A stretch of DNA of 64,000 bases from Gorsachius magnificus. Taxonomy: Eukaryota; Chordata; Aves; Pelecaniformes; Ardeidae. The stretch covers positions 81,612,765 to 81,676,764 of the forward strand of contig CM067081.1 in NCBI GenBank assembly GCA_034008185.1, read 5' to 3'. The translations under genes were made by a program, and so were the position numbers. Below the pieces are notes generated by a model. That model saw nothing but the letters and a program-made list of their open reading frames with translations, ran no database searches and was not told the origin of the DNA. Shown piece after piece: positions 40,858 through 52,635 of this stretch (position 1 is the first letter of the stretch; every line of letters starts with the position of its first letter).

Positions 40858-42877
40858 AACTGAAGATGCAGGAGATCACAGAACAGAGCTGGCAGATCTT
40901 TAATGAAGTGATCCACAGAGCGCAAGAGCTCTCGATCCCCAGGTGTAAGAAATCGGGCAAAGAAGGGAAGAGACCGGCATGGCTGAGACAAGAGATGCTG
41001 GCCAAACTAAGGAGGAAGAGGGAACTGCACAGGCAGTGGAAGCAGGGACAGGCATTCTGGGAAGAGTATAGGGACGCGGTCCAGTTGTGTAGGAATGGGG
41101 TCAGGAAAGCCAAAGCTCAGCTGGAGCTAAACTTGGCTAGGGATGCAAAGAATAACAAGAAGGGTTTCTACAGGTATATCAGCGGAAAAGGATGGTTAAA
41201 GAAAGCGTACCCCTGCTGATGAGCGAGACTGGCAAGCTGGTAACAGCAGATCAGGAGAAGGCTGAGGTACTCAACACCTTTTTTGCCTCAGTCTTCACTG
41301 GGAACCTCTCTCCCCACCCCACCCAAGTTGATGGATGGCATGAGGGGGACCGGGAGGGCAAACCCCCTCCCGCTGTAGGAGAAGATCAGGTTCGTGGCCA
41401 CCTGAGGAACCTGAACGCACATAAGTCCATGGGACCTGATGAGATGCATCCCAGAGTCCTGAGGGAATTGGCCAATGTAGTCGCCAAGCCACTCTCCATG
41501 ATATTTGAAAAGTCATGGCAGTCAGGTGAAGTCCCTGGTGACTGGAAGAAGGGAAACATTGTGCCCATTTTCAAAAAGGGTAGAAAGGAAGACCCTGGGA
41601 ACTACTGACCTGTCAGCCTCACCTCTGTGCCTGGGAAGATCATGGAACAGATCCTCCTAGAAGCTATGCTAAGGCACATGGAGGCCAGGGAGGTAATTCG
41701 AGATAGCCAGCATGGCTTCATCAAGGGGAAGTCCTGCCTGACGAACTTAGTGTCTTTCTATGATGGTGTGACAGCATCAGTGGACAAGGGAAAACCAATG
41801 GATGTCATCTATCTGGACTTCTGCAAAGCCTTTGACATGGTCCCCCACAACATCCTTCTCTCTAAATTGGAGAGCTATGGATTTGATGGGTGGACTGCTC
41901 GGTGGATAAGCAACTGGCTGGATGGCCGCATCCAGAGGGTAGTGGTCAATGGCTCGATGTCCGGATGGAGACCGGTGACGAGTGGTGTCCCTCAGGGGTC
42001 CGTACTGGGACCGGTGCTGTTTAATATATTCATCAATGACTTAGACAGCGAGATCGAATGCACCCTCAGCAAGTTTGCGGACGGCACCAAACTGAGTGGT
42101 GTGATTGACACACCAGAAGGACGGGATGTCATCCAGAGAGACCTGGACAGGCTGGAGAGGTGGGCCTGTGTGAACCTCATGAGGTTCAACAAGGCCAAGT
42201 GCAAGGTCCTGCACCTGGGTCGGGGTAACCCCCAGTATCAGTACAGGCTGGGGGAAGAAAGGATCGAGAGCAGCCCTGCCGAGAGGGACTTGGGGGTGCT
42301 GGTGGATGAAAAGCTGGACATGAGCCGGCAATGTGTGCTGGCAGCCCAGAAGGCCAACCGTACCCTGGGCTGCATCAGGAGAAGCGTGGCCAGCAGGTCA
42401 AGGGAGGTGATTCTGCCCCTCTACTCTGCTCTGGTGAGACCTCACCTAGAGTACTGCATCCAGCTCTGGAGCCCTCAGCACAAGAAGGACATGGAACTGT
42501 TGGAGCGGGTCCAGAGGAGGGCCACAAAAATGGTCCGAGGACTGGAGCACCTCTCTTATGAGGACAGGCTGAGGGAGTTGGGCTTGTTCAGCCTGGAGAA
42601 GAGAAGGCTGCGGGGAGACCTGATTACGGCCTTTCAGTATCTAAAGGGAGCCTATAGGAAAGATGGGGAAAATCTTTTTAGTAGGGCCAGCTGTGACAGG
42701 ACAAGGGGTAATGGTTTTAAACTGAAGCAGGGTAGGTTTAGACTGGATATAAGGAGGAAATTCTTTACAACGAGGGTGGTGAAACCCTGGCAGGGGTTGC
42801 CCAGAGAGGTGGTGGAGGCCCCATCCCTGGGAACATTCAAGGCCAGGTTGGATGGGGCTCTGAGCAACCTGATCTAG
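40858..42877 (+). pseudogene. CR1 ORF2 (reverse transcriptase) remnant, disrupted
   Basis: ORF2 of CR1 normally encodes an endonuclease plus reverse transcriptase used for target-primed retrotransposition. Here the reading frame runs in three blocks. The first, to about 41190, is the linker with PAWLRQEMLAKL and the conserved LNLARD. The second runs from about 41192 to 41605 and holds [12 protein letters not shown] and [12 protein letters not shown]. The third, 41609-42877, holds the RT motifs [19 protein letters not shown] and [11 protein letters not shown] and the C-terminal [11 protein letters not shown]. There is a net frameshift (-1 or +2) near 41180-41195 and a TGA at 41606-41608 within GNYRPVSL, probably from CGA. 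The catalytic FADD motif reads FADG (Gly codon 42083-42085). The protein would be inactive. Confidence 0.93.
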
Positions 42878-42948
42878 TTAGTGGTGTTCCTGCTCACTGC
42901 AGCGGGGTTGGACTAGATGACCTCTAGGGGTCCCTTCCAACCCAAAAC

Positions 42949-42982
42949 ATTCTATGATTCTATGATTCTATGATTCTATGAT
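42949..42982 (+). repeat. CR1 3' octamer repeat (ATTCTATG)x4
   Basis: Four perfect 8-bp units close the CR1 element. CR1 lacks a poly-A tail and uses this short repeat as its 3' end, so it marks the insertion boundary and the element's plus orientation. Confidence 0.95.
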
Positions 42983-43134
42983 ATACCTGCTTATACAGGC
43001 CCAGACCCAGCCCATAACCCCGCATTACTCAAGTGCCGAACCGCAGAGACTGTCCCTCAAGCAGCCAAGTATAGTATCAACCTCAGCTGGAAAGTGCTAC
43101 AGTAATACCGGCTATCACCAGCAATACTGCAGTG

Positions 43135-43245
43135 TACCACTATATATCATTATGTAGTATACTAAAATACATATGATACTATATACTCTACATTATTACA
43201 TGGTATACTATATTGCACATGGTATACTATATTACATTATGCTAC
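43135..43245. repeat. AT-rich simple repeat region with a 16-bp duplication
   Basis: The stretch is made of variations on TATACTATAT. CATGGTATACTATATT occurs twice (43199-43214 and 43218-43233). It is flanked by similar words CTGCAGTGTACCAC and CTGCAGTATCAC. It looks like an unstable local AT-rich repeat about 150 bp from the CR1 3' end. Confidence 0.75.
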
Positions 43246-46200
43246 TGCAGTATCACTAGCAGTAACAGGATGAGTAAAAGCATAGTCTATGGCCTGGAAA
43301 GGATTATAGTCAAGTATTACAGTGAATTCAGCTTAGCATTTTTAGCACATTTGTTTTATTATCAGAGTTTCACATTCACATTTGCAATATTTGTGTGCCT
43401 GTCAAATTTGCAAAAATTGTCTAAATTAATGAGAAAGATCTAAATTATCAAAATAATGCAGTTAGATCTATAGATGTGCACATTTCCTCTAAGCACTTTT
43501 TAAGAAGGTTCCCAAGAACAGGTCTATCCTAAAGAGCAGTTCTTTAGCTAATTCCTTCCAAAGAATAACGCCAAGCACTCAGCTAATCCATCATACCTAG
43601 GTAGGTAAACTTTGCCATTTGCAATGATAATGCCCCATTTCTACATCTGCTGAGCAGGAAGGGTTCCTTTGTCGTGACTCCCAGAATGGCTCAGAGGACT
43701 TAGGCTGGAATTCATCAAGCTGCATAAGTATGTGCTCACCCTTAAGCTCCTTCATAATTATGCAGATAATTATCCAGCACTAGGAACCCATCTGAACTAT
43801 GCCACTTCTACAACATGCAAAGACCAATGTGAGCTTTCAAATTATAAAAAATAAGCACACAAAATAAATCAATATTCAGAGAACCAGCTAATATACTAAT
43901 TATCAGCAGAGAGGAAAGGACGAAACATTGAATTTTGAGCCTGCTAGAAAACCTTTCCTTCTTTAGTGCCCGAGACATTTATCTGTAAATAAAATGTCAC
44001 TAGTGAATAATTGTGAAGCTAAAAGAAATCTGTAGCAATTAAAGGCAGAGCTGAGCACTGAAACATTCTCTCCAGGGACACTTAGTCAAATACTGCCTCG
44101 TTTAAATGTTAGAGTTTAGGCTAAAACTTAAATAATGATAATTATCCAGAACCCACAGATGACTAATTGATTACTGATGAGTGATAGTTGGTCAAAATTA
44201 AACTAATTTATCAACTTTCTATGTAAATATTACAGAACATGCTTTAAAACCAGTGATTCATGATTAGAGATCTATCCCAAATGTTTATAAGTATAAAAAT
44301 CATAAAGCTAACATTTAAAAATTTTCCCTTCAGTTTTTAATACTTACTCTATTGTTATATAGTGGATCCAAGATTAAAAGTGAATTAGTCAGTAGTTTTG
44401 AAATACCTGCAATAAAGTAATCAATTTGTAAGCAATTGAAGCAACATACTCTATTCTTTCTTGTCTCCTGCTGCAGAGCCCTGTCACACATCAGAGTACT
44501 GCTCTGCTAGATATTGTATAAATCTAAGACAAAAATTTAGTCCCGCCCAAAAGTAGTTAAACATTACAAGCAAAGATCTGAGCATTTTAAAAAAATGAAA
44601 TATTAATATCACCTTTTATTAACATTATTTTTAAATCCCTTGACATATGACATTCTGAACAAGAAAAATACAGACTGCTTAGAGCCTGAAGTGACTTTGC
44701 CTTGAATCACTGAGCTTTGTTTTAGGTAAGGGAACTAAACATGAGAAATGGATGTGTATTTGGAAAATGGCAGCACTGAGACAATGAGAAGAACGGGGAA
44801 GACATAAGAGATGCAGCAAAAGTACATGTAGGCTGTTCAAAGGAACTATGGGAAGTTGCAATTCAGAACAGCAAAACAGGAGGATATTAAAGTGATGGCA
44901 AAGTAACATGGCTGGGACACACAGCTTTGACAGTAGTACCTTGGATAACGAGGAGGAGTAAAGTGGGGCTGGAATCAACACTCAAGAGAAGGCAAGAGTA
45001 GGAGCCTATATGTGGAATGATCAGCCTATGGACACGCAAGGACATGAGCATGTGAGCAGCTCTATCAGAAAATGAAAGGCTGAAGATATGAGAAACTTCA
45101 GCCTGTCTGAAACCACTGTTTTAGACAAATGCATACATACACACACGCATATACATATATAAAAATATATACCTGCATATGTGCATATATATACAGACAC
45201 ATGCACACATGTATATATGCATGTGTTTGCCAGTGGTCAAAAATATCTTGACAAAATTAAAAAGCTTCGGTGAATGTGCATGATTCAACCTTGCGATTGG
45301 CTGATTTTTATTTTTATTTCAAGCTGTGTTTGTTTCTCCCCAGCTCCTTCCCCTTCAGAGCTTCTTCCTGACTGGTCTCAACTGCAATGAGCTAAAAGCA
45401 AGCATGCCGATGAGAAGCACTGCCTGAGCATATGGGATGCTGAGGTACGACTCTCAGAGAAAGATGTCAAGCTCCACAAATGTCATTAAAGGCCAGAGTG
45501 TCAAAAACCTTAAAAATTAGTTTCTTAGATGCATATTCTCTGAGGGAAAACTTTAAAGAGAGCAGTAGGCAGATGGGGAGGAGGAAACAGTTGCCGCTAT
45601 TGAGAAAGGAAGTCCATGAGGTTTAAGGAACAAAAGGAAGTGTGGGAGCACAGGGAAGGAAATGTGTATGAGGAAAGCCACAGCTGGCTGAATGTATTCT
45701 AGCGAAAAATGAAAGGAGTCTGTAGAGCTTTGGAAGAACAATGGTAGAAAGATAACTGTATTCACTGAATACACTGGTCAGAAACTTCATGAGATAAGAA
45801 AAAAAGTAGGCTTTAGCTTCTACATTTCCGTTTTGGCCCCAAGATGACTCTTTCAACAAAGCTACACATATAAGAAGCTGTGTTTTCTTCCCTGAACTGC
45901 AATTTTCTCACTGTGTCTGAATATAGTAGATTGTGAGGTCCATGTTCCTGCCATGATTTCAATGTTTATAAATAGTTACATATTGAACATATACTATAGT
46001 GAACATATACTTGAACTTTGGTATCCCATATGACAGATTTGAGCAAGTTACCTCAAACGTCAGCTAGCAGCCTGCCTGTGACTGCAGCATGCAGTTCCCA
46101 TCATCCTCTTTCACAAAGTCCCCCCCTTACATATATGTTCACTTACAGAAACAGTTAAGAACTTATAACAGGGAGTTCTCCCCGATCATTACTGAAGAAT

Positions 46201-47183
46201 ACCAAGGTTATTCTGAGATGGTTCTCCTTTTCTCTTTCCCTCAAGCTATTTCTGACTCTTTCCACAGAAATTTTATTAAAAATGGATCATTCCTTGAGAG
46301 AAAACCCCCACAATTTATATATACCCACATTTACAAAAAACAGCAATAGAAAGTTCATTCCGAGATTCCTAATTAACCTTGCTCCCAATCCCATACACAA
46401 CCCTATCACCCTGATATCTATAGATCTCTGTAGTAACAGTTCTGTTAAGATAGGTAGGGTTCACCTTTGGACTAACTCTTTGCACGACAGATTGGAATAC
46501 CTTAATTAAGAAAGAAAAAAAACAAATCAAAACAAAAAACCCACAAGTGTCTCTATTTGAAAGTTTCCACTGGAATGGAAATGGAGTCTTTGTGACCTAA
46601 TAATGTGTATAAGTGACAGGAGATTCAGTTACTAGTTCTGAAATGATCAAAAACTGTTGAAGTGAAAAGCCCAGGCCCATATATTAGAATATATTTAATT
46701 TAAAGTTTTTTTCTTGCAGACTGAAGAATGGAATGGAATATTAGGCAGCAGTTGACAGAAGACAAAATAATTTATTAAATATTAAGAGTAAGCATGGGAG
46801 GAGAGTATACAATTTAATTTATTCAGTCTTAGCTTTGTTTTAAATAGAGAAAAATAATTTAATAATGAATTCCCCTATTAACATAAATAATAACTGTTTC
46901 CAAGACTTATGTTCTCTATGAAAATTAAAGAATACAAAATGACTATCATTATTTTCCTGATGCTTTTGGCTCCTGATCAAAGATAAACCTGATCTGATCT
47001 GCCTGTGCCCTATACTGAGATTTTCTATTGGAAGTTACACTGCAGCATTCATTATTTGTGAAGTTTCAGGTTGCTCTATTTGCTCCACTAGGACATAATG
47101 CTTTGTTAGACTTTTAAGATACTACTATCTAACATAATTAAAAATAAAACACTTGTTCAGCTTCCTTGTTTGAAATAAACATT
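43246..47183. other. Intronic stretch, no gene; purine-rich tracts and a dinucleotide-like region
   Basis: No exon is recognised. Purine-rich stretches occur at about 44690-45060 and 45540-45830, similar in texture to 34150-34930. They again create low-complexity minus-strand frames (44679-44981, 45553-45859). The alternating tract at 45130-45228 is listed separately. Confidence 0.55.
45130..45228. repeat. Degenerate CA/TA alternating microsatellite
   Basis: About 100 bp of mixed CA, TA and TG dinucleotides: ACACACACGCATATACATAT, GCATATATATACAGACACAT and GTATATATGCATGTG. Purine-pyrimidine alternation is nearly continuous. It is an old compound microsatellite, and the Cys/Tyr/Val-rich frame on the minus strand (45021-45206) comes from it. 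Confidence 0.85.
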
Positions 47184-47243
47184 GACTAGATGACCTCTAG
47201 GGGTCCCTTCCAACCCAAAACATTCTATGATATGATGCTATGA
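47184..47243 (+). mobile_element. CR1 LINE 3' tip of about 60 bp (younger group)
   Basis: GACTAGATGACCTCTAGGGG, TCCCTTCCAACCC and AAAACATTCTATG match base for base the 3' UTR end of the CR1 at 42910-42956. The tail is broken (ATTCTATGATATGATGCTATG). The insertion contains only the last 60 bp of CR1, a case of extreme 5' truncation. Confidence 0.92.
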
Positions 47244-50200
47244 ATAAAAAAGGTAATCTGAGTGTGAAACCTAGATAGGAATTGAGATTTTTTTTTTTTC
47301 AGTTACTTGAGGCAGCATTGTTTACTAGTTAGAATAGGAGTACAATACAGAAGAAAAAAAATCTAGGTCCCATCTCAAGGCTTGGCAATGACTGTGGGTG
47401 AGATGAATGCTTTCTGTTCTCACTTTAAACTAAGGGTACACTCACAGAAGGTGTGGTAGTAGATACGGTTCTGAAGTGCTTCAAGAGGAGAGAGCACGAT
47501 AGAAGCGATGAAAGAATGTTTGTAGTGTTCTGCAGTGTCACGTTGCTTCCACTTCACGCTGGGGTTTTCTTTGAAGTTCCAACAAAGCTTTTCTCCCATC
47601 TTGCCAAAGTTCCACTAGTACCTTAACTCAAAAGTTTAGATAAAGAATCTAGATTTAAAAGTCCAGACAAAAATCAAGGGATCATAGCTATACCTGTCAT
47701 AGGGTCCAAAATAATTTTCAGTCTCCAAAATTCTCCACAATCAATGCTAGCCCAATGACTGAAAGAGGTGATTTTCGGGTGCAATCCATCACACAATACA
47801 AACCCAGCATGATCTCTGTGATCTCTGCTGCAACCTTTGTTGGTGACTCACAGGAATAAATAAAGTCACAGATAGTAGTAACAGGCTGCATCTCTGATTC
47901 TCAGGTTGCTTATACATTTGGGACATGCTACAATCCTGATTTGCAATGATGACTTACAAGACACAATAACACTACCTGTAATGCTTTAAATGGATCCAGG
48001 CCGAGACAATGTTTAAGACTGAATAATTTTTTTATTTATACCAAGCAATGTAGAGGATAAAAAAATACTCTTCTACTTTTCATTTATTTATCAGTTCCAA
48101 GTGAATCTGTCCTGCTTTATGCTGCCCTGCATTTAAAAGAGTATGTTCTTTTTTTCTAACATGTCTATGTATCTTTGCCATGTGGTGGAAAATATGCCAA
48201 AGAGAAAGGGATGCTTTCAGTTTGTTGTTTCTTGAACTGTGGTAAAAAAATGCTGGCTGGCTGCATTCCTGGCAAATATTATTATTTAGCAATTCTGCTT
48301 AGCACTTTGAAGCAGCAGCCCTGGAGTCTTGCAAGTAGTACAGCTGGAGATAGCAACAAATCGCTATGTACCATATATTTCCATTACATGAGGCTGACAC
48401 GCTATACTGTTTTTACTGTTCACGCTTCTCCCTTCTTAAAAGCTTTGAGATAACATGTGCAGTCTTTAAAAGTTCCATTCCAAATCATACCACAGAATGA
48501 AGGATAATTTTTATTTGCAAGCAACAACCTCTTCTAGGTAGATGTCCCATCACAGTTATCCCACCTCATGGGACTTAAGGACACTGAAAGGGCTGGTCAC
48601 CCACAAAGGCAGAATAAACAGCTTCCCATTATCCCTAGCCTAGGCCAACAGATAAATGCCACAGTTCATCCAATACATATATTTAGAAAAGTTGACTTTA
48701 TTTGAAAACATAGGGTTTTTTTTCATGATGTCTTGAGTTTATTATAATCCTGAAGGTTTCTGCATTGTACAAGTGCAGTATGAAATGATATGTGGAATAA
48801 TTATGAACCTACCAAATACTGCTAGTAAACATCTATCTAAGAGTCTCAAAGCAGAGGCCTTCTGTAATTTGCGAAAGACATGAATATTAAATAAGGATGT
48901 CATTCAGGCTGGCTACTGAGGAATTGAGTCAAGGAACCCCATGAACCCCATGTGAAAGTCAACTGACCTCCTTATACCTCAGTCAGATTACAAGGATAAT
49001 TAAGTAAAGTAGAACTGCACTAAAAATTAAATGTAAAATTTGCATCAAACATGCCTGTACCAAAAAATTCACATATGAGACCCTGATCATGCATAAAATT
49101 ATATACCTGGATTTAATAATACACAATGTTTCATGGCCTCCTGTAGAACCTTACCCATGAAGAGCTAATCTTAGAATTAGAGCCTCCATCACCTGTATGT
49201 ATCCATGGATCTTTACAAAACCAGATGACCCATGATCTCTGCCTTGTAAAATTTAAATCAAACAGCCAAGAGCAAATAGAACAAAGAGCAATCTGAAAGA
49301 GTGTGTATATATTTTTTTTCTCCAGATCAAACATAAAAATAAAATTATTTTAGAAAAACCTAGTATTTCAAAGGCATACAGACGTATTTTGGATGGAATG
49401 AGGCAAAAGATATGTGAGAAAAATACTACACAATGACATTATTAGGACTTGTAGAGGGGTTAATCAATAAATAGCAGTCAGATACCTAATTCACAATGCA
49501 AAGTTCACGGTACTTGGGCATTTAATTGCTTGATTAAGTGCTCAGTCAGAGTACATGGTTTTTGCTGCTGTGCTTTTAAATGGTTTATACATGGTTTGGC
49601 TCCATGGGCCTCACTTGAGACTTCACTACTCAAGATGCAGACAAAACACTCAAATTAATCCCAGTAAATTTTTTATGGGTATAGCCATCAATTCCCTGTA
49701 GTACTTGTGCAGTAGCCTCCGAAGTCATCCAGGGCCTTTTCTGCTGATGCCAACTACCCCTGAATCAGGCCTGCCATCACAGAACCAACTTAGAAAAAGT
49801 AGGGTACAGATGCTGATGCACATGCCTAAAAATGGATGATAAAAACTGGATGGCACTTTGTCAGGAGTCACAACCAGAGTAAAAAGAACTAGGGTAGTAT
49901 TAGTTGTAATTCCCTAAACATAACCCACAGTATTTACCGTACTATTTAATTTGGTGATTCTGGATACATTATTTTTAGGTGAAAAAAAATTTAAAAGTCT
50001 TTTATTGAGTGTCACGTCTATATTCACTGAGTTCTTCAGTGTATTCCAGAGCTATAAATACATTTCACACCAATACCTAAAGGGTGAAGTAGGTACTGAG
50101 TTGAGCTAGACGTCTCCTGCTGCACTCTGAGGCCCAGAACAGTGCAGAAGGAAGAAACTGCAGTACTTTTAGTGAATTAACTTCAGATTTGACCTATAGA

Positions 50201-52618
50201 GGGTGGTTTCTATGGAGTAATGTTAAATAATTCACCATAGGCTCATTTAATCCTGAGATCTCTTGCAAACAAGGCTTCCAAACTGCAAAGGTGAAATCAC
50301 CTATTGTACATCAGGTGCCGAACTGAGACTCTAGTGTTCATCCTCTGCCAAGTCCCCAGACTTGCAAAGCTCATGTTTTACCTCACTAAAGACCCTTGTT
50401 TTGACAGTGGAATGAGAGCTGCAACAGACTGCAGGTTGCCCATAAAAATAAGAGGTTTACTAAACTTGTTTTAGACATTAAATGCTAGCCTGGGGGTCTT
50501 TAGCTCTTGGGTGTTTTCTGAGATGTGAAAAACAAATACACAAAATCATTTTACATAATGACATTCCCATCTCTTGTAAGCAGTCATTCTGGTAAAAAGT
50601 AAGTTCCTGCTCCCATTTAAATCAACAGCAAGATTTTATTTACCTTTTCTTTTCTTACATATTTTCTACACTAATTTTCACTCTTCCATGTCCTTCTCTT
50701 TTCTAATTTTTTACAAATTAACCAAATAAAATACATCTGTCTTGAAATATCTGTATTTATTAAATTACATTAAAACCAGAATTTTCACTAATTAATTTAT
50801 ATGTCATCAAAGTAAGCAGCCCTTATCTTCAGTCAAATATCAAGTTATAATGTTCAGAGAGATCAACAACTATAATGAGACCAGAAACACTGATATTCTT
50901 CAGAATAAGAAGTCAATAAATAACAGGCCCACCAAATATCTGCCTCAGAAATATCTTAAAATATATTAGAACCATGAATTTCAGAGACGTAGCAATTAAC
51001 CCCTTTTTACATGTATTTTGAAAGCAAAAGATGCATTAGGATAGTCAAAAGTTACGTAATTATGTACTTAAAATAGTTGAGTAGCATTATCTTAGTTCAG
51101 GAGGAAAGAATACTGTCTCAGAAGGAAAAAAAGAGTCTTCAAGAGACATCGATTTTTTGCACTTTAAAGTAGACACTAACTTATTGTGTGTCTCTTATGA
51201 CTCTGTGACCAGAAATAAGTAGATATAGTAACAAGTCATTCCAGAAATTGAAATTCCTATTGAATACCGTTGCATGAAGTGGAATCAATAGCAGAAAGAC
51301 AGGACATATTTTCCAACTATTTTCACCATAACTTCGCAGGCTACTAGTTCATGAATGAAATAAAGAAAATAGAGAAGAATGAAACAGACACATAAAGAAT
51401 GAAATAAAGATCAAATGCACAATATCCTGGTGACAAATTTCCTTGCACTGCACAGTCATTCTTTTACCTTCAAGACTAATATAGTCAATATGCTTGCAGG
51501 GCATTTATATGAACTTTAAATACTCATTAGAGATATTTCCCCAACAGGGCCAGTTTTTCTAGTGAAGCATCAACACACAGTGTTAAGTGGGTCAGCAAAA
51601 GTAAAATGGACCATTCTTGCTATGCAAAAACCTCTTTGTAGTTAGAAAGATGGTGGTGGGTTTTTTTCCACATATGTCTACCATCATGTGGCTCAACCAG
51701 GGAGGCAGGAGCTTGGGTTACATAGAAGAGGACTCTGTTACTGCTAGGCAAGGTTTCCTGATTGAAAGGCTGTGAACATTTGCTGCATGTTCAATAAATC
51801 TGAGGTATTAAGGGCATATAGAATCGCTGGGGCTGAAAGGCCATCTGGGCAGTGTGTGACCCTTCTCAGAGACCTACTGAAGGCTTATTAAGCAGTTGAA
51901 AGTGAATCTATAAAACAGTGCATGGTCAGGAAGGCTGGGACGTCCTGACAGCATCAGAATTCCCGTGCATGGGTGAAGAGCAGCGTGCACATGCCTGGGT
52001 GGTGATCACAGGAAATCCCAAAGACGTTTAGGATTTCAGATGAAGAGCAGCCAAATTAGAAATGTGTGATCCATTAGAGTTACCATCTGGAAATTCTGGG
52101 CACTCTTTTAGAGCCTTTAAAATTTGCACAATCCAGGAGAGGACTCACCTGAGAAAACCCGGGTGTATGGAAGCTTTTTATTGCAAACTTGCCAGGGGTA
52201 AAAATGTGGAAAGTATATCATGATAATGAATGCTGCTGAACTTCAGTTAGCCAGAATCAGGGAACGACAGTAGGTTCCCTGAGCCTGTCCCTCCCATGAA
52301 GTCCACTTGAGCAGCATGGACAAAGCTAATAGAAAACATCCTTCTGATCTGCTGCAGAGTTGACATGGAAAAGCTGTGTTGTATACAAGCTAAACTCAAC
52401 TGAAAACCTGGGTAAAAACAAGTACTATAGTTTGTCCATCATCAAGAAATTCCACTTAAACTGGTAAGGTGTTATTTTCCAGAAATGGCTAAATGCTTTT
52501 TGCTGCTATCAACTGTCTACTAGAGTATCAGTATCTGTATTTTGCAAAAAATGTTAACTTCTTAAAACAGAAGTTCCGTTATTGGGAATGGACCTCTGGC
52601 TCACACACAATAACCACT
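47244..52618. other. Intronic stretch, no gene recognised
   Basis: AT-rich intron with no exon, RNA gene or assigned repeat. A tiny tandem duplication of GAACCCCAT occurs near 48933-48952. Around 51820-51860 a weak CR1-like start (ATAGAATCGCTGGGGCTGAA) was considered and not accepted. Confidence 0.55.
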
Positions 52619-52635
52619 GCAAAAAAAAAAAAAAG
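52619..52635. repeat. A14 homopolymer
   Basis: A short A run in intron. No retroposed gene body is recognised next to it. Confidence 0.6.

Larger units (their letters stand above)
40830..42982 (+). mobile_element. CR1 LINE, 5'-truncated, about 2.1 kb (younger group)
   Basis: This is the largest mobile element in the window. It contains the region between endonuclease and reverse transcriptase, the whole reverse transcriptase, the C-terminal domain and the 3' UTR. It ends in four perfect ATTCTATG octamers at 42949-42980. The 5' UTR, ORF1 and the endonuclease part of ORF2 are missing. The left border is uncertain by about 50 bp, because the first bases (to about 40858) do not look like CR1. 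It lies in the MID1 intron, antisense to the gene, head to head with the older-group CR1 at 40542-40765. A near copy of its last 695 bp is at 61540-62224. Confidence 0.95.

Noticed and set aside
40764..41608. Two separate plus-strand genes suggested by open frames
   Set aside because: Both are pieces of one CR1 ORF2 broken by a frameshift and a stop codon, not independent genes.
45021..45206. Cys/Tyr/Val-rich minus-strand peptide
   Set aside because: It is a translation of the CA/TA microsatellite at 45130-45228.
51820..51870. Possible minus-strand CR1 start (ATAGAATCGCTGGGGCTGAA)
   Set aside because: Only about 30 bp resemble a CR1 tail, and the following sequence does not match the CR1 3' UTR, so it is not supported.
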